A DNA stretch of 64,000 bases from CAVYYW01 sp963772845 (lineage in GTDB: Bacteria; Bacillota; Bacilli; Bacillales; Sporolactobacillaceae). The stretch covers positions 434,001-498,000 of the forward strand of contig CAVYYW010000014.1 in the NCBI GenBank assembly GCA_963772845.1. Reading direction: 5' to 3'. Below are positions 34,166 to 44,139 of this stretch, piece by piece. The translations under genes and the position numbers were made by a program. The first letter of the stretch is position 1. Each line of letters starts with the position of its first letter. Under the pieces are notes generated by a model that had not been told where the DNA came from, ran no database searches, and was given only the letters and a program-made list of their open reading frames with translations.

Positions 34166-35179
34166 TTGGAAATGACAGATATAACAGATACATTGAAACG
34201 ACCACTTAAAGATTTACGGATATCAGTGACTGATCGATGTAATTTTCGATGCAGTTATTGTATGCCAAAAGAAGAATTCGGGGCAGACTACCCTTTTTTG
34301 ACCCGTTCCCAGCTTCTTTCTAATGATGAAATCGTACGGCTGGCCAGGTTATTTGTTAAGGCTGGGGTCACAAAAATCAGGCTGACAGGCGGAGAGCCGC
34401 TGCTAAGGCCTAATTTGACTGAGTTGGTCAGAGATCTAAAGGCTATTCAAGGTGTTGAAGATATTGCGCTGACAACAAATGCCTCTCTGCTTCAAAAGAA
34501 AGCAATGGCATTAAAAGAAGCAGGACTTGATCGTTTGACAGTAAGCCTTGATTCTTTAAATAATGAGAGGTTTGGCGAAATCAACGGGCAAGGTGTAAGC
34601 TGTGATAAGGTGCTCAAGGGTATTGAAGCAGCGGAAAAAGCTGGACTAAAAATTAAAATCAATATGATGGTACGAAAGAATATTAACGATGATGAAATTA
34701 TTGATATGCTTGATTACTTTAAAGGAACAGGTCATATTTTACGTTTTATTGAATTCATGGATGTCGGCAACACAAACGGTTGGACTCTGGATCAGGTTAC
34801 TACCAAACAGGATATTATCAATAAGATTAAAGAGGTATATGAAGTTGAGCCCATTGACAGAAGGTATTTTGGCGAAGTTGCCTCCCGCTTTCGTCTGATC
34901 GGCTCAGGCGATGAATTTGGTGTCATTTCCTCGATTTCAGATGCTTTTTGTTCCACATGCACGAGAGCAAGACTTTCGGCTGATGGTTCTGTGTATACAT
35001 GTCTGTTCGCCAATAAAGGAAAAAGCCTGCGGAATCCACTGAGGAACGGTGAGACGGATGACGAGCTCTTTAATCGGATTTCTTCTATCTGGTCAAACCG
35101 GACGGACCGGTACTCAGAAGAAAGACAGACACAATCCAGCAAAAGAAAGAAAATTGAAATGTCATACATTGGCGGTTAG
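34166..35179 (+). CDS. moaA: GTP 3',8-cyclase MoaA
   Basis: Radical SAM enzyme for the first step of molybdenum cofactor synthesis. 337 residues. The N-terminal cluster motif is CNFRCSYC, the SAM-binding segment LTGGEPLLR, and the second cluster lies in DAFCSTCTRARLSADGSVYTCL. The C-terminus ends in GG, as required for activity in the family. Start is TTG at 34166 or ATG at 34172, after AAGAGGTGAC. No other cofactor gene adjoins it; mobA lies 10 kb upstream. Confidence 0.94.
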   Translation: MEMTDITDTLKRPLKDLRISVTDRCNFRCSYCMPKEEFGADYPFLTRSQLLSNDEIVRLARLFVKAGVTKIRLTGGEPLLRPNLTELVRDLKAIQGVEDIALTTNASLLQKKAMALKEAGLDRLTVSLDSLNNERFGEINGQGVSCDKVLKGIEAAEKAGLKIKINMMVRKNINDDEIIDMLDYFKGTGHILRFIEFMDVGNTNGWTLDQVTTKQDIINKIKEVYEVEPIDRRYFGEVASRFRLIGSGDEFGVISSISDAFCSTCTRARLSADGSVYTCLFANKGKSLRNPLRNGETDDELFNRISSIWSNRTDRYSEERQTQSSKRKKIEMSYIGG

Positions 35180-35209
35180 CCTTAATTTTGAGATGAATCG
35201 ATCATAAAA

Positions 35210-36001
35210 TCAGCTAACAGATTGAATAAAATCAGATTTTAAATATATAAAGCCTGCCTGGACTGTTTGAACCAAAATCTTTGGTTCGTACAATTCCTTA
35301 AGGGCTTTTTTTTCATGCTCAAGTGCTTCATCATCAGGGTGGTCCTTGTATAATTGTTCAAGTATGGACAGATCCTTCCCCCATTTGATCTTTGCCTCTT
35401 CTGCCCACTGAAACGATTCTTTTTCCACCGAGCTTCTTATAAAATTTTCGATTCTTGCTATGGCGCTTGGGGGAGAGATCAATGGTCGCATTGTATAACA
35501 AAAATCCGGAATTTTAACCTGCAGGTCTCTTGATAGAATCAGATCCTGGAAATTAGTCAGGAGTGTACCGTTCAGCATTTGCAGTCCTGCAGATACTAAC
35601 CGGTCACAACGAAGATCGCATTGATTAATAATTTTCACGGTCATCATCAGCCAGGGGTATAACGGCTCATGTCCCGTTTGACGTTCTCCAGGGTGATCAT
35701 AAAACTTTGCAAAGCGGCCATTTTCAGCTGCAAGATTAAATAACTGATGCAAGCGGGGGGCCCCAAAGTAGAGATGCTCAGCTTCATCATTTTCAGGGTC
35801 CGTGTCAAATGTCACGGTCATCGGTTCAGCCTCACCGCCTATTTTATTCATGTAGTACCAATAAAACACACGATTCATTAGCTTTTCATCAAGCTCCGGT
35901 GTTAGCGTTACTTTTAAGCCGCTTGTGTGATCCTTATGAATCAGGCAATCTTTTGCTGTGAAAAACCGTTCTGCGTATTTATAAATTTCACTCTGCTGCA
36001 T
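35210..36001 (-). CDS. yqhG: YqhG family protein
   Basis: 263 residues, no membrane segment. The family pattern is clear at the start (EIYKYAERFFTAKDCLIHKD, LTPELDEKLMNRVFYWYY) and end (YEPKILVQTVQAGFIYLKSD). Function unknown. Its start overlaps the yqhH end by 14 bases, so the two are coupled, as in B. subtilis, and may work together with the Snf2 protein. Confidence 0.85.
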   Translation of the reverse strand: MQQSEIYKYAERFFTAKDCLIHKDHTSGLKVTLTPELDEKLMNRVFYWYYMNKIGGEAEPMTVTFDTDPENDEAEHLYFGAPRLHQLFNLAAENGRFAKFYDHPGERQTGHEPLYPWLMMTVKIINQCDLRCDRLVSAGLQMLNGTLLTNFQDLILSRDLQVKIPDFCYTMRPLISPPSAIARIENFIRSSVEKESFQWAEEAKIKWGKDLSILEQLYKDHPDDEALEHEKKALKELYEPKILVQTVQAGFIYLKSDFIQSVS

Positions 36002-37655
36002 GTTCAGACTCCTTTAAAGGATATTCTTTTTCCGATAGAATCACCGATGTCAAATTGTTCATTTGAACAGCAATTTCTCCCTCAGTTTCTGATTTAAGAA
36101 AAATATCTTTAATGGTCCCTTCGATATCATGAAGCTGAAGGTTATTTAGAATCGTATCCAGTTCGCCAATCACATTTTCAAATAATGCTATTTTGTTGTA
36201 AAGCATCGTGAGCATGTGGTCTTCAATTGTTGCACGGGTGGATAAGTTATAGATTGTGACATCTTGTTCCTGTCCAAACCGGTGGATACGTCCAATTCGC
36301 TGCTCAATTTTCATTGGATTCCAAGGTAAATCATAATTAATTAAGTGATGGCAAAACTGAAGGTTTACGCCTTCTCCTCCAGCCTCGGTCGCAATCAATA
36401 CTTGAACTTGGTTTCTAAACAAGTTCGTCATCCATTCTTTTTTTGAACGTTTAAACCCTCCTCTGAAGGGGACAGAGGAGATATTGTGCTGTCTTAAAAA
36501 CCAGCCTAGATAAAGTTGGGTTGCCCTGTATTCCGTAAAGATAATCACTTTATCCTGTACCTGTTCTATAAGAGACAGGACTTGTTCTGCCTTTGCCCGC
36601 CTATTGACTTCTTTTATAGAATCTAGAATCCCTTGGTAGGCAGTTAGCAGATCATTATCACTGCACTGGCTTATCATTTTTTTTAATGTCAGGTACAAGG
36701 CTTCTCGGCTGCTGCATGCTTCCCGCTGCATAGTCAGTACAGAAAAGCGGTTCATTCCTGGGAATGCTTTTAAGTTTGTAATTTGGTCATATACCTTTTG
36801 TTCTTCACATGTAAAGCTGACGGGCATTGCCTTTACGCACCGTTTCGTCCAATTATGGCCAGTGTTTTCCCGGCGGTTTCTAATCATCACCTGATGCACA
36901 AGCTGCTGCAGATGGGGGTAAGAAGCAACCGAGTTGGATTTTGAACCATATTGTTTGAAAAAGGCTTCAGGGGTGCCGAGATAGCCTGGCTTTAATAGAG
37001 AGATAAGATAATACAGTTCTGATAGGCGGTTTTGAATAGGGGTAGCCGTCAGCAGCAAACAATATTTTTTGTGTATCGTTTTAACGAATTCGTAAGCCTT
37101 TGTTCGATGGTTTTTCAGTTTATGTGCTTCATCGATAAGGAGTAGATCGTATTTTTGTTCCTGAATGATTTCTTTATAAGGGGAGCGTTTTGCCTTATCA
37201 AGAGATGCAATTAAGATTTGCGCAGATTTAAATTCGTAGCCTTTTCTCTCAGTAACAGCGGGGATATTAAATTTTTGATTCAGCTCTGTCGCCCACTGCA
37301 GCACAAGAGAAGATGGGACTAGAATCAGGATTTTCTCTGCTAGCCCTCGGATCATATACTCTTTTATAATTAGACCAGCTTCAATCGTTTTACCCAATCC
37401 TACCTCATCTGCGAGAATGGCTCTCCCGTGGCAGGCTTCAATCACTTTTTGAGCTGTTTCGATTTGATAGGGGAGAAAATCTATTTGAGGTAAATACTGC
37501 AGGGCCTGTAATCCGGTGAAGGAAGGTATTGTTTGCTGCTCAGCTGCTTCTTTAGCAAGATTAAATAATTCATAGGAACACCATGGGCCATCTTCCTGAA
37601 AGATTTTCATAAAGGATTCTTTCCACGTTTCATCAAATATTATAGGCGGTTTCAT
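35988..37655 (-). CDS. yqhH: Snf2-family DNA/RNA helicase-like ATPase YqhH
   Basis: 555 residues, SF2 helicase fold of the Snf2/RapA type. Motifs in order: ADEVGLGKTIEAGL (Walker A), LLLIDEAHKLKN (DEAH), LLLTATPIQNRLSEL (III), IIFTEYRATQLYL (IV), ATEAGGEGVNLQ (V) and QRIGRIHRFGQ (VI). It lacks extra N-terminal Tudor-like domains of RapA. Such enzymes remodel RNA polymerase or DNA-protein complexes; its partner may be YqhG. It diverges from the gcv operon. Confidence 0.92.
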   Translation of the reverse strand: MKPPIIFDETWKESFMKIFQEDGPWCSYELFNLAKEAAEQQTIPSFTGLQALQYLPQIDFLPYQIETAQKVIEACHGRAILADEVGLGKTIEAGLIIKEYMIRGLAEKILILVPSSLVLQWATELNQKFNIPAVTERKGYEFKSAQILIASLDKAKRSPYKEIIQEQKYDLLLIDEAHKLKNHRTKAYEFVKTIHKKYCLLLTATPIQNRLSELYYLISLLKPGYLGTPEAFFKQYGSKSNSVASYPHLQQLVHQVMIRNRRENTGHNWTKRCVKAMPVSFTCEEQKVYDQITNLKAFPGMNRFSVLTMQREACSSREALYLTLKKMISQCSDNDLLTAYQGILDSIKEVNRRAKAEQVLSLIEQVQDKVIIFTEYRATQLYLGWFLRQHNISSVPFRGGFKRSKKEWMTNLFRNQVQVLIATEAGGEGVNLQFCHHLINYDLPWNPMKIEQRIGRIHRFGQEQDVTIYNLSTRATIEDHMLTMLYNKIALFENVIGELDTILNNLQLHDIEGTIKDIFLKSETEGEIAVQMNNLTSVILSEKEYPLKESEHAAE

Positions 37656-37797
37656 CTTAGCGGCTCCCTTCTTAACGATTAAAGATTTTATATAAAAATT
37701 AACATTGCCAATATTAATAAAAAAATGATAGGATAATATTTGTTAGTATTGTCGTTTAAGCCTCATTCTATAACAAAAAGAAACTGAATCAGCAGCG

Positions 37798-38010
37798 GAT
37801 GAGAATTAGGGGAGAGACTGCAGAACTGCGGCGCCGAAGGAGCAAACAAACGTGAATCTCTCAGGCAAAAAGACCCTTGTTTGACGCACCTCTGGAGAGC
37901 GTTCATTTTGAACCGCCAACGGGGATTCCCCTAGAGAAAAACGAGGGGTTGAAACTTTCAGGTCCAAGGACAGAGGACGCACATTTTTGTGTGTTTTTTG
38001 TCCTTTTTGT
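37798..38010 (+). ncRNA. Tandem glycine riboswitch
   Basis: Two glycine aptamers lie upstream of gcvT. Aptamer 1 (about 37798-37900) has GGGAGAGACTGC, GCCGAAGGAGCAA and AATCTCTCAGGCAAAA, then CTCTGGAGAG. Aptamer 2 (about 37901-37979) has CGCCAACGGGG, GTTGAAACTTTCAGGT and AAGGACAGAGG. AAGGAC at the 3' edge of aptamer 2 can also pair with GTCCTT before a T run (38000-38010), with an inner CGCACA/TGTGTG. This gives a terminator exclusive with glycine binding, so glycine should switch the operon on. Cooperative tandem binding is known for the class. Confidence 0.93.
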
Positions 38011-38082
38011 TTTGTGTAGGCAGAGTATTCTGAATAAAACAAACAGAGTTAAAATGATGGTAGGAGCAAAGGAGGAAATGAA

Positions 38083-39180
38083 ATGACAGAAGGAAAAAGA
38101 ACCCCAATGTATCACTTATATAAAGAAATGGGTGCTAAGTGCATTGACTTTGGAGGCTGGGATCTTCCTGTGCAGTTTTCCAGTATTAAAGAAGAGCATG
38201 AGGCAGTCAGAACAAAAGCAGGTCTATTTGATGTCTCTCATATGGGAGAAGTAACGGTTAAAGGGGATGAAGCGGAGGCGTTTCTGCAATACCTTTTAAC
38301 AAATGATGTTAGCAAGCTTGAAAAGAATCAGGCTCTTTACACAGCAATGTGTTATGAAAACGGAGGCACGGTAGATGATCTGATCGTTTATAAAAAAGAT
38401 ATGAATGATTATCTGCTTGTTGTTAATGCTTCTAATACAGAAAAAGACTTTGAATGGATCGTTTCACACGCTCCTGAAGGTGCAACTTGCGAAAATATCT
38501 CAAGCGAGGTTGCTCAACTTGCTATTCAAGGCCCGAAGGCTGAAAGCATTCTTCAAAAGATGACAGAAACGGATTTGACAGAGATCGGATTTTTTAAGTT
38601 CAAGGATCATGTAGAACTTGGGAATGTGAGCGCTTTAGTTTCAAGAACAGGTTACACAGGCGAAGATGGATTTGAAATTTACTGCAGCTGGAATGACGCC
38701 TCTGTTTTATGGGAAGCGATCCTCGAAGCGGGTAAAGAAGAGGGCATCGTTCCATGTGGCTTAGGCGCAAGGGATACACTGCGTTTCGAAGCTAAACTTC
38801 CTCTTTATGGGCAGGAGTTAACAAAAGATATTTCACCAATTGAAGCTGGAATTGGCTTTGCTGTAAAAGTGAAAAAAGAAAGTGATTTCATCGGAAAAGA
38901 GGTTTTGGCAAAGCAACGTGAAGAAGGGGCGCCGCGTAAGTTATCGGGGCTGGAAATGATTGATAAAGGGATACCAAGATCTCATTACCCTGTCTATAGT
39001 GGAGATCAGCTGATCGGTGAAGTGACGACCGGAACCCAATCACCAACGCTTAAGAAGAACCTTGGACTTGCCCTGCTGAATAAGGATTATTCAGCACTCG
39101 ATACAGAAGTAGAAGTTGAAATTCGAGGTAAGAGACGGTCTGCCAAAATCATAAAAGCTCCCTTTTATAAAAGAGGCTAA
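38083..39180 (+). CDS. gcvT: Glycine cleavage system T protein (aminomethyltransferase)
   Basis: Transfers the methylene carbon from lipoyl-GcvH to tetrahydrofolate. 365 residues. MYHLYKEMGAKCIDFGGWDLPVQF at the start, DVSHMGE, RTGYTGEDGFEIY and GLGARDTLRFEAKLPLYG are GcvT signatures around the folate site. AAAGGAGG precedes the ATG. It is the first gene of gcvT-gcvPA-gcvPB under the glycine riboswitch. Confidence 0.96.
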   Translation: MTEGKRTPMYHLYKEMGAKCIDFGGWDLPVQFSSIKEEHEAVRTKAGLFDVSHMGEVTVKGDEAEAFLQYLLTNDVSKLEKNQALYTAMCYENGGTVDDLIVYKKDMNDYLLVVNASNTEKDFEWIVSHAPEGATCENISSEVAQLAIQGPKAESILQKMTETDLTEIGFFKFKDHVELGNVSALVSRTGYTGEDGFEIYCSWNDASVLWEAILEAGKEEGIVPCGLGARDTLRFEAKLPLYGQELTKDISPIEAGIGFAVKVKKESDFIGKEVLAKQREEGAPRKLSGLEMIDKGIPRSHYPVYSGDQLIGEVTTGTQSPTLKKNLGLALLNKDYSALDTEVEVEIRGKRRSAKIIKAPFYKRG

Positions 39181-39191
39181 GGAGGATACAC

Positions 39192-40547
39192 ATGAGTAAA
39201 TTTCGTTATTTGCCGATGACTGAGCAGGATAAAAAAGAAATGCTTGATGTGATCGGTGTTCAATCAGTGGACGATTTGTTTTCAGATGTGCCTGAAAAGG
39301 TACGTTTTAAGGGCGATTTAAATGTTGAACGCTCCCTTTCTGAAACAGAATTACTTAGATTAATGTCAGAGCTTGCAAATAAAAATGTAAACATGAGAGA
39401 AACCCCTTCTTTCCTTGGAGCGGGCGTCTACGATCACTTTATTCCTTCAATTGTCGATCATGTTATTTCACGGTCTGAATTTTATACGGCATATACACCG
39501 TATCAGCCTGAAATTTCTCAAGGCGAGCTGCAGGCAATTTTTGAATTTCAGACACTGATCAGCGAAATTACTGGCATGGATGTTGCAAACTCTTCAATGT
39601 ATGATGGGCCAACCTCTTTGGCAGAAGCTGCATTGTTAAGCGTTGCTCATACAAGACAAACAAAAATAATCCTGTCTGAAACGGTTCATCCGGAAGCGAG
39701 AATGGTAATCAAAACTTACGCAGAAGGGCAAAGACTTGAAGTTGTTGAGGTTCCCGCAAAGGACGGTCTCACAGATCTTGAGGCATTAAAAAGCATGGTA
39801 GATGATGAGACAGCTTCGGTGATTGTTCAATATCCGAATTTCTACGGGCAGGTTGAACCTTTAAAAGAAATCGAGGCAATTACAAGACAAGGAAAGAAGG
39901 CAATGTTTGTTGTATCAAGTAACCCGCTTTCATTGGGTCTCTTAACACCTCCTGGGCATTTTGGTGCAGATATTGTTGTCGGAGACTGTCAGGTTCTTGG
40001 TATTCCTGCCGCATTTGGAGGGCCTCACTGTGGTTACTTTGCCACATCAGCGAAACTGATGCGTAAAATTCCTGGACGCCTGGTTGGTGAAACGGTTGAC
40101 GAAGATGGTGTCCGCGGCTATGTTTTAACACTTCAGGCACGCGAACAGCATATTCGCCGTGATAAAGCAACATCCAATATTTGTTCGAACCAAGCGTTAA
40201 ATGCTTTGGCTTCATCAGTTGCAATGACAGCTCTTGGCAAACAGGGCATCTACGATATTGCCTATCAGAATATCCAAAAAGCGCATTACGCAGCTGATAA
40301 AATGAAGGAAAAAGGATTGGATGTACAGTTTGAAGGACCTTACTTCAATGAATTCGTTGTGAATTGTGGAAAAGATATTAAAGCCTTAAACGGTGCTTTG
40401 CTTGGGGAAGGATTCATTGGGGGCTACGATCTAGGGCTTTCAGATGAGAAAATGAAAAATCACATGCTGGTTGCAGTGACCGAGCAGCGGACGAAAGAAG
40501 AAATCGACCGTTTCGTCGATGTATTAGGAGGGCTTGTCCATGAATAA
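39192..40547 (+). CDS. gcvPA: Glycine dehydrogenase (decarboxylating) subunit 1
   Basis: N-terminal half of the split P protein; with GcvPB it forms the PLP-dependent decarboxylase. 451 residues. The catalytic lysine is in the other subunit. Family segments are SFLGAGVYDHFIPS, YTPYQPEISQGELQAIFEFQT and GLLTPPGHFGADIVVGDCQVLG. GGAGGATACAC precedes the ATG. It lies 11 bases after gcvT and overlaps gcvPB by eight bases. Confidence 0.96.
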   Translation: MSKFRYLPMTEQDKKEMLDVIGVQSVDDLFSDVPEKVRFKGDLNVERSLSETELLRLMSELANKNVNMRETPSFLGAGVYDHFIPSIVDHVISRSEFYTAYTPYQPEISQGELQAIFEFQTLISEITGMDVANSSMYDGPTSLAEAALLSVAHTRQTKIILSETVHPEARMVIKTYAEGQRLEVVEVPAKDGLTDLEALKSMVDDETASVIVQYPNFYGQVEPLKEIEAITRQGKKAMFVVSSNPLSLGLLTPPGHFGADIVVGDCQVLGIPAAFGGPHCGYFATSAKLMRKIPGRLVGETVDEDGVRGYVLTLQAREQHIRRDKATSNICSNQALNALASSVAMTALGKQGIYDIAYQNIQKAHYAADKMKEKGLDVQFEGPYFNEFVVNCGKDIKALNGALLGEGFIGGYDLGLSDEKMKNHMLVAVTEQRTKEEIDRFVDVLGGLVHE

Positions 40548-42007
40548 TCAAGATCAACCGCTTATTTTTGAATATACAACACCTGGCAGAGTCGGTTACA
40601 GTCTTCCTGATTTGGACGTTCCGGATGTTAATGTAAGTGAGTATCTGCCATCTGATTATGTAAGAGAAACAGCACCGGAATGGCCAGAGGTATCCGAGCT
40701 TCAGATCATGCGTCACTATACGGCTTTATCCAAAAGAAATCATGGGGTGGATTCCGGCTTCTATCCGCTTGGATCATGCACAATGAAATATAACCCGAAA
40801 GTAAATGAAGTGATCGCCAGAATGCCAGGTCTCAGTCATATTCACCCTTATCAACCGGAAGAGACCGTTCAGGGTGCTATGGAAATGCTCTACAGGCTTC
40901 AGACGAATCTTGCTGAAATCACAGGTATGGATGAAGTTACGCTTCAGCCAGCCGCAGGTGCGCATGGCGAATGGACCGGTCTGATGATTATCCGGGCTTA
41001 TCATGAGGCACGCGGTGATTTTAACAGAACCAAAGTTATTGTGCCTGACTCGGCGCATGGAACAAACCCTGCCTCTGCAACGGTTGCTGGATTTGAAGCC
41101 GTCACTGTTAAATCAAATGAAAAAGGAATCGTAGACTTAGAGGATTTGAAAAGGGTTGTTGATGAAAATACAGCAGCACTCATGCTCACAAATCCGAATA
41201 CCTTAGGTCTTTTTGAAGAAGAAATTCTTGAGATGGCCGCTATTGTTCATAAGGCAGGCGGAAAGCTTTATTATGATGGAGCGAACATGAATGCCATCAT
41301 GGGCGTTGTCGCGTCCTGGAGACATGGGCTTTGATGTGATCCATTTAAACCTTCATAAAACCTTTACGGGACCTCACGGCGGTGGCGGGCCAGGTTCGGG
41401 GCCAGTCGGTGTGAATGCAGAGCTAGCTAAGTATTTGCCAAAACCGGTACTTGTTAAAGAAAATGATTTCTATACGTTTGATTATGAACGTCCAGATGCA
41501 ATTGGCCGTGTGAAGCCTTATTATGGAAATTTCGGCATTAATGTGAGGGCTTACGCGTATATACGTACGATGGGACCTGATGGCCTGAAGCAGGTATCAC
41601 GAGATGCGGTACTGAATGCTAATTATCTTCTTAGACGATTGGCACCGTATTATGATGTGCCGTTTAATCAGCATTGTAAGCATGAATTTGTGCTTTCAGG
41701 AAAGAGGCAGAAAAAGCTTGGTGTCCGCACCCTGGATATCGCAAAACGTCTTCTCGACTTTGGCTATCATCCGCCAACGATTTACTTCCCGATTATCATT
41801 GAAGAATGCATGATGATCGAACCGACGGAAACCGAGGCAAAAGAGACTTTGGATGAATTTGCTGATGCTCTGATCCAGATAGCTAAGGAAACGGAAGAGA
41901 ATCCTGAGGTTGTCCAACAAGCGCCTCATACGACGATTATAAAACGTTTGGATGAAACGAGAGCAGCAAGAAAACCAGTTCTCAGATATAAAAAATCCGC
42001 AGAGTAG
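40540..42007 (+). CDS. gcvPB: Glycine dehydrogenase (decarboxylating) subunit 2 (apparent frameshift)
   Basis: PLP-bearing half of the split P protein. The first frame runs from ATG 40540 (AGGAGGG upstream) through DGANMNAIMGVV and then goes out of frame. The second frame resumes at about 41312 with the expected RPGDMGFDVIHLNLHKTF, which contains the PLP lysine, then PHGGGGPGSGPVGV to the end. One extra G near 41309-41313 explains this. About 488 residues when joined, the normal length. Both parts are well conserved, so a sequence error is the likely cause. The natural stop is followed by a terminator. Confidence 0.93.
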
Positions 42008-42083
42008 ATAGAAGCTCTTCGAAAACCGAGCCCATTGAAAAACCTGTGTTTTTATGTGCTTATACAAATCTCATCAAAGAAAA

Positions 42084-42122
42084 GGGTTCTGATGCCAAAT
42101 GGCGATCAGAACCCTTTTTTCT
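42084..42122 (+). terminator. Terminator of the gcv operon
   Basis: GGGTTCTGATGCCA pairs with TGGC(G)ATCAGAACCC, then TTTTTT. It shares its loop core and upstream flank (tatgtgctta, atcaaagaa) with the terminator at 13749. Confidence 0.88.
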
Positions 42123-42124
42123 TT

Positions 42125-43690
42125 TCAAGTTAGTTCGATTGGCAGCTGGTTTTCGCTCTAGGCAAATCGCTTATCCTACGGGCACGGCACTCCGCTAACT
42201 TTGGCGTAGTCACTTTGTGCCAAAGTGGACCTCTTCGGGGCGCGTGTCTGCTTTCGTCGAACTGGAAATCTCATCCTTGATCTCATTCCGCAGCGATCCG
42301 TGAGCCTCCTGATGCTCTCCATCGCAAATGCTGTGCTGAGGAGTACTCGGCTTTCCGCGGATTCTGGCCTGAGCTACTCTGGCTTTCACTCTGTGCCATT
42401 GTCGACTTCGAGCGCATGCTGCTTTCCGAGGAGTCTCGGGTATTTCTGGCTTTCATTTATGCATGCGCATTTTCGAGGAGTCTCGGGTCTTCCGCTTTCA
42501 AGTCTCGCGTCTTCCGCTACAATCAACGGCTTGTTCAGAAGTCCCTTAGACATATCTGGTTATAGTGTGCGCTCCCATTAGCAAGCAATAACATGGCTTA
42601 GTCGACTTTTCAGTGGCCTTTCACGCCGATTCCGCATGCATTTAATTTGTATTTCCCATTATTTTACTATGGCGCATAAATCCTAAATTCGGCACATAAA
42701 CCACTGATTTTGGCACATAAATCTTAAATTCGGCACATAAACGAGTGATTTTGGCACATAAAACTAAAATTATGACGCGTAAACTAAAATGACACCAAAC
42801 TCTGTATGAAAGGTGGAAGACTCTCTTTTTTATCTAAACGTGCACCTTAAATGGCTTTTCACATGAATAGTGATGTTATTTCATGATATGAAGTTGGCGG
42901 AAGGTCTTTCGCTTTCAGTGAATTAACATCGTTGATTCCACATCGCACGAGGAAAGGAAGAAGCAACCTATGATAAATTGAAAATACCCTCGATTTCCGC
43001 GTGCGGACCGTGAGTCGCCTCATGGTCACAGGACGTGGGTAGGTTCGGCGTTGGCACAGGACGTGCCGATTTTATCCGATCTTCCATAAATTTTGTAGCT
43101 GTGGGGACTCGCCTGGATCGCGGATTCCGCAGGACTGAAACAGCATCCTTGAATCCTCGCCACACGAAGAAAATGCGGATGCAATCTATTGAAAGCGGAA
43201 ATACCTTCGCTTTCCACGGGCACGGCCACAGCTAGCTTTGGCGTGGGCTGTTTGTGCACCAAAGTGGATCTTCGAGCGCGTGCTGTTTCCGTATGAGCCT
43301 TGGGTATTTCTAGCTTTCAATTCTGGGCATGCTCATTTTCAAGAAGTCTCAGGAGTCTCGGGTATTTTCATTTTTATCATGGGGCACAAAGCATTTTCTA
43401 AGCGTCTCGTATATCCTGTCATCGCGATCTTTAGTGCAAAGAGATCTCAACCTTTAGCAATCCAGTGGACTTTCGAGAGATAAGACTTAGCTATTATTTA
43501 AAAATTAAAAGCAAGTTCATAAATGCGGAGGTTTTTCAGCGGCCTCGCCCCAGGATGTGGGTAGGTTCGGTGTTGCCACAGGTCGTGAGGTGTTTAGCCG
43601 ATTACATTAATGGGTGCTGTGGATCATCAAAGAGAGACGGAAATGTTCCTTCTATAGAGGTGATGATAGACCGAAGCTCAGCCCGAGCGG
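42125..43690. repeat. Intergenic repeat mosaic, island B
   Basis: About 1.6 kb without a supportable gene. R1 copies lie at 42165-42250 and 43205-43284, and a decayed one near 42350-42422. R2 lies at 43121-43205, R3 at 42991-43090 and 43540-43602 (start of R3 again at 42290-42320). R5 (ggtatttctggctttca...gcgcattttc) lies at 42439-42475 and 43303-43342. Between them are short gagtctcggg repeats (42430-42520, 43345-43365) and a separate tandem array at 42671-42783. Open frames of 60-120 codons here follow the repeats on both strands, lack ribosome sites and look like chance. Confidence 0.7.
42671..42783. repeat. Alternating 20/21-bp tandem repeat (GGCACATAAA)
   Basis: Six copies of GGCACATAAA (first GGCGCATAAA, last GACGCGTAAA) start at 42671, 42691, 42712, 42732, 42753 and 42774. 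Intervening bases alternate between a TAAATT type and a TGATTTT type, so units 1-2 and 3-4 form a duplicated 41-bp dimer. The spacing is about two DNA turns. Confidence 0.85.
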
Positions 43691-43737
43691 AAAAAAAGCG
43701 TGTCGGCACGACTCTTTTATGAGAGTGCCGACACGCT
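43691..43737 (-). terminator. Terminator of yqhL
   Basis: AGCGTGTCGGCAC pairs with GTGCCGACACGCT, with inner CTC/GAG, preceded by seven As that become Ts on the minus strand. Closely similar in outline to the ispG terminator. Confidence 0.88.
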
Positions 43738-43755
43738 ACCTTGAAAAAAGCTGGC

Positions 43756-44139
43756 TTATTTTGTACTCTTAACTTTTCCTGACCATTGTTTGAAGCCACC
43801 CTTAAGAATGTTCAAGTCTTGACAGCCATGTTTCTTAAGCATCGCCGCTGCCCGTGTGCTTCTAAAACCGTTGGCACAGTACAGATAAACAGGCTTGTCC
43901 TTACGAATTTCCGATTGCCTCATCTTAATCTGGGTCAGAGGAATATTTCTTGCGCCGAGTATGTGACCATTATCAAATTCGTTCGGCTCCCTCACATCGA
44001 TCAGCTGTGCTTTTCGGTAGCCTTCGCGAAATTCTGATTCCAAAAGCGTTGTAGTGTATCGTTTTTGCATCCATGCTCGAATGAATACATATGCTAAGAG
44101 GGCAATAACGATAACAAGCAGAATTATCCATTGCAACAT
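43756..44139 (-). CDS. yqhL: Rhodanese-like domain protein YqhL
   Basis: 127 residues. An N-terminal transmembrane helix (WIILLVIVIALLAYVFI), then a single rhodanese domain: QLIDVREPNEF, GHILGARNIPL and the catalytic Cys loop YCANGFRSTRAA. Members transfer sulfane sulfur or act in redox and signalling; the exact role is unknown. It follows gcvPB in B. subtilis as well, but here it is separated by 1.7 kb of repeats. The octanoyltransferase gene lipM, expected next, is missing. Confidence 0.9.
   Translation of the reverse strand: MLQWIILLVIVIALLAYVFIRAWMQKRYTTTLLESEFREGYRKAQLIDVREPNEFDNGHILGARNIPLTQIKMRQSEIRKDKPVYLYCANGFRSTRAAAMLKKHGCQDLNILKGGFKQWSGKVKSTK

Noticed and set aside
42671..42783. 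CRISPR array
   Set aside because: Units of 10 bases with 10-11 base spacers that are themselves repeated; no cas genes. Too short for CRISPR.
42225..43722. Open frames of 60-120 codons on both strands within island B
   Set aside because: They coincide with repeat modules, overlap each other on opposite strands, lack ribosome sites and have no recognisable motifs.
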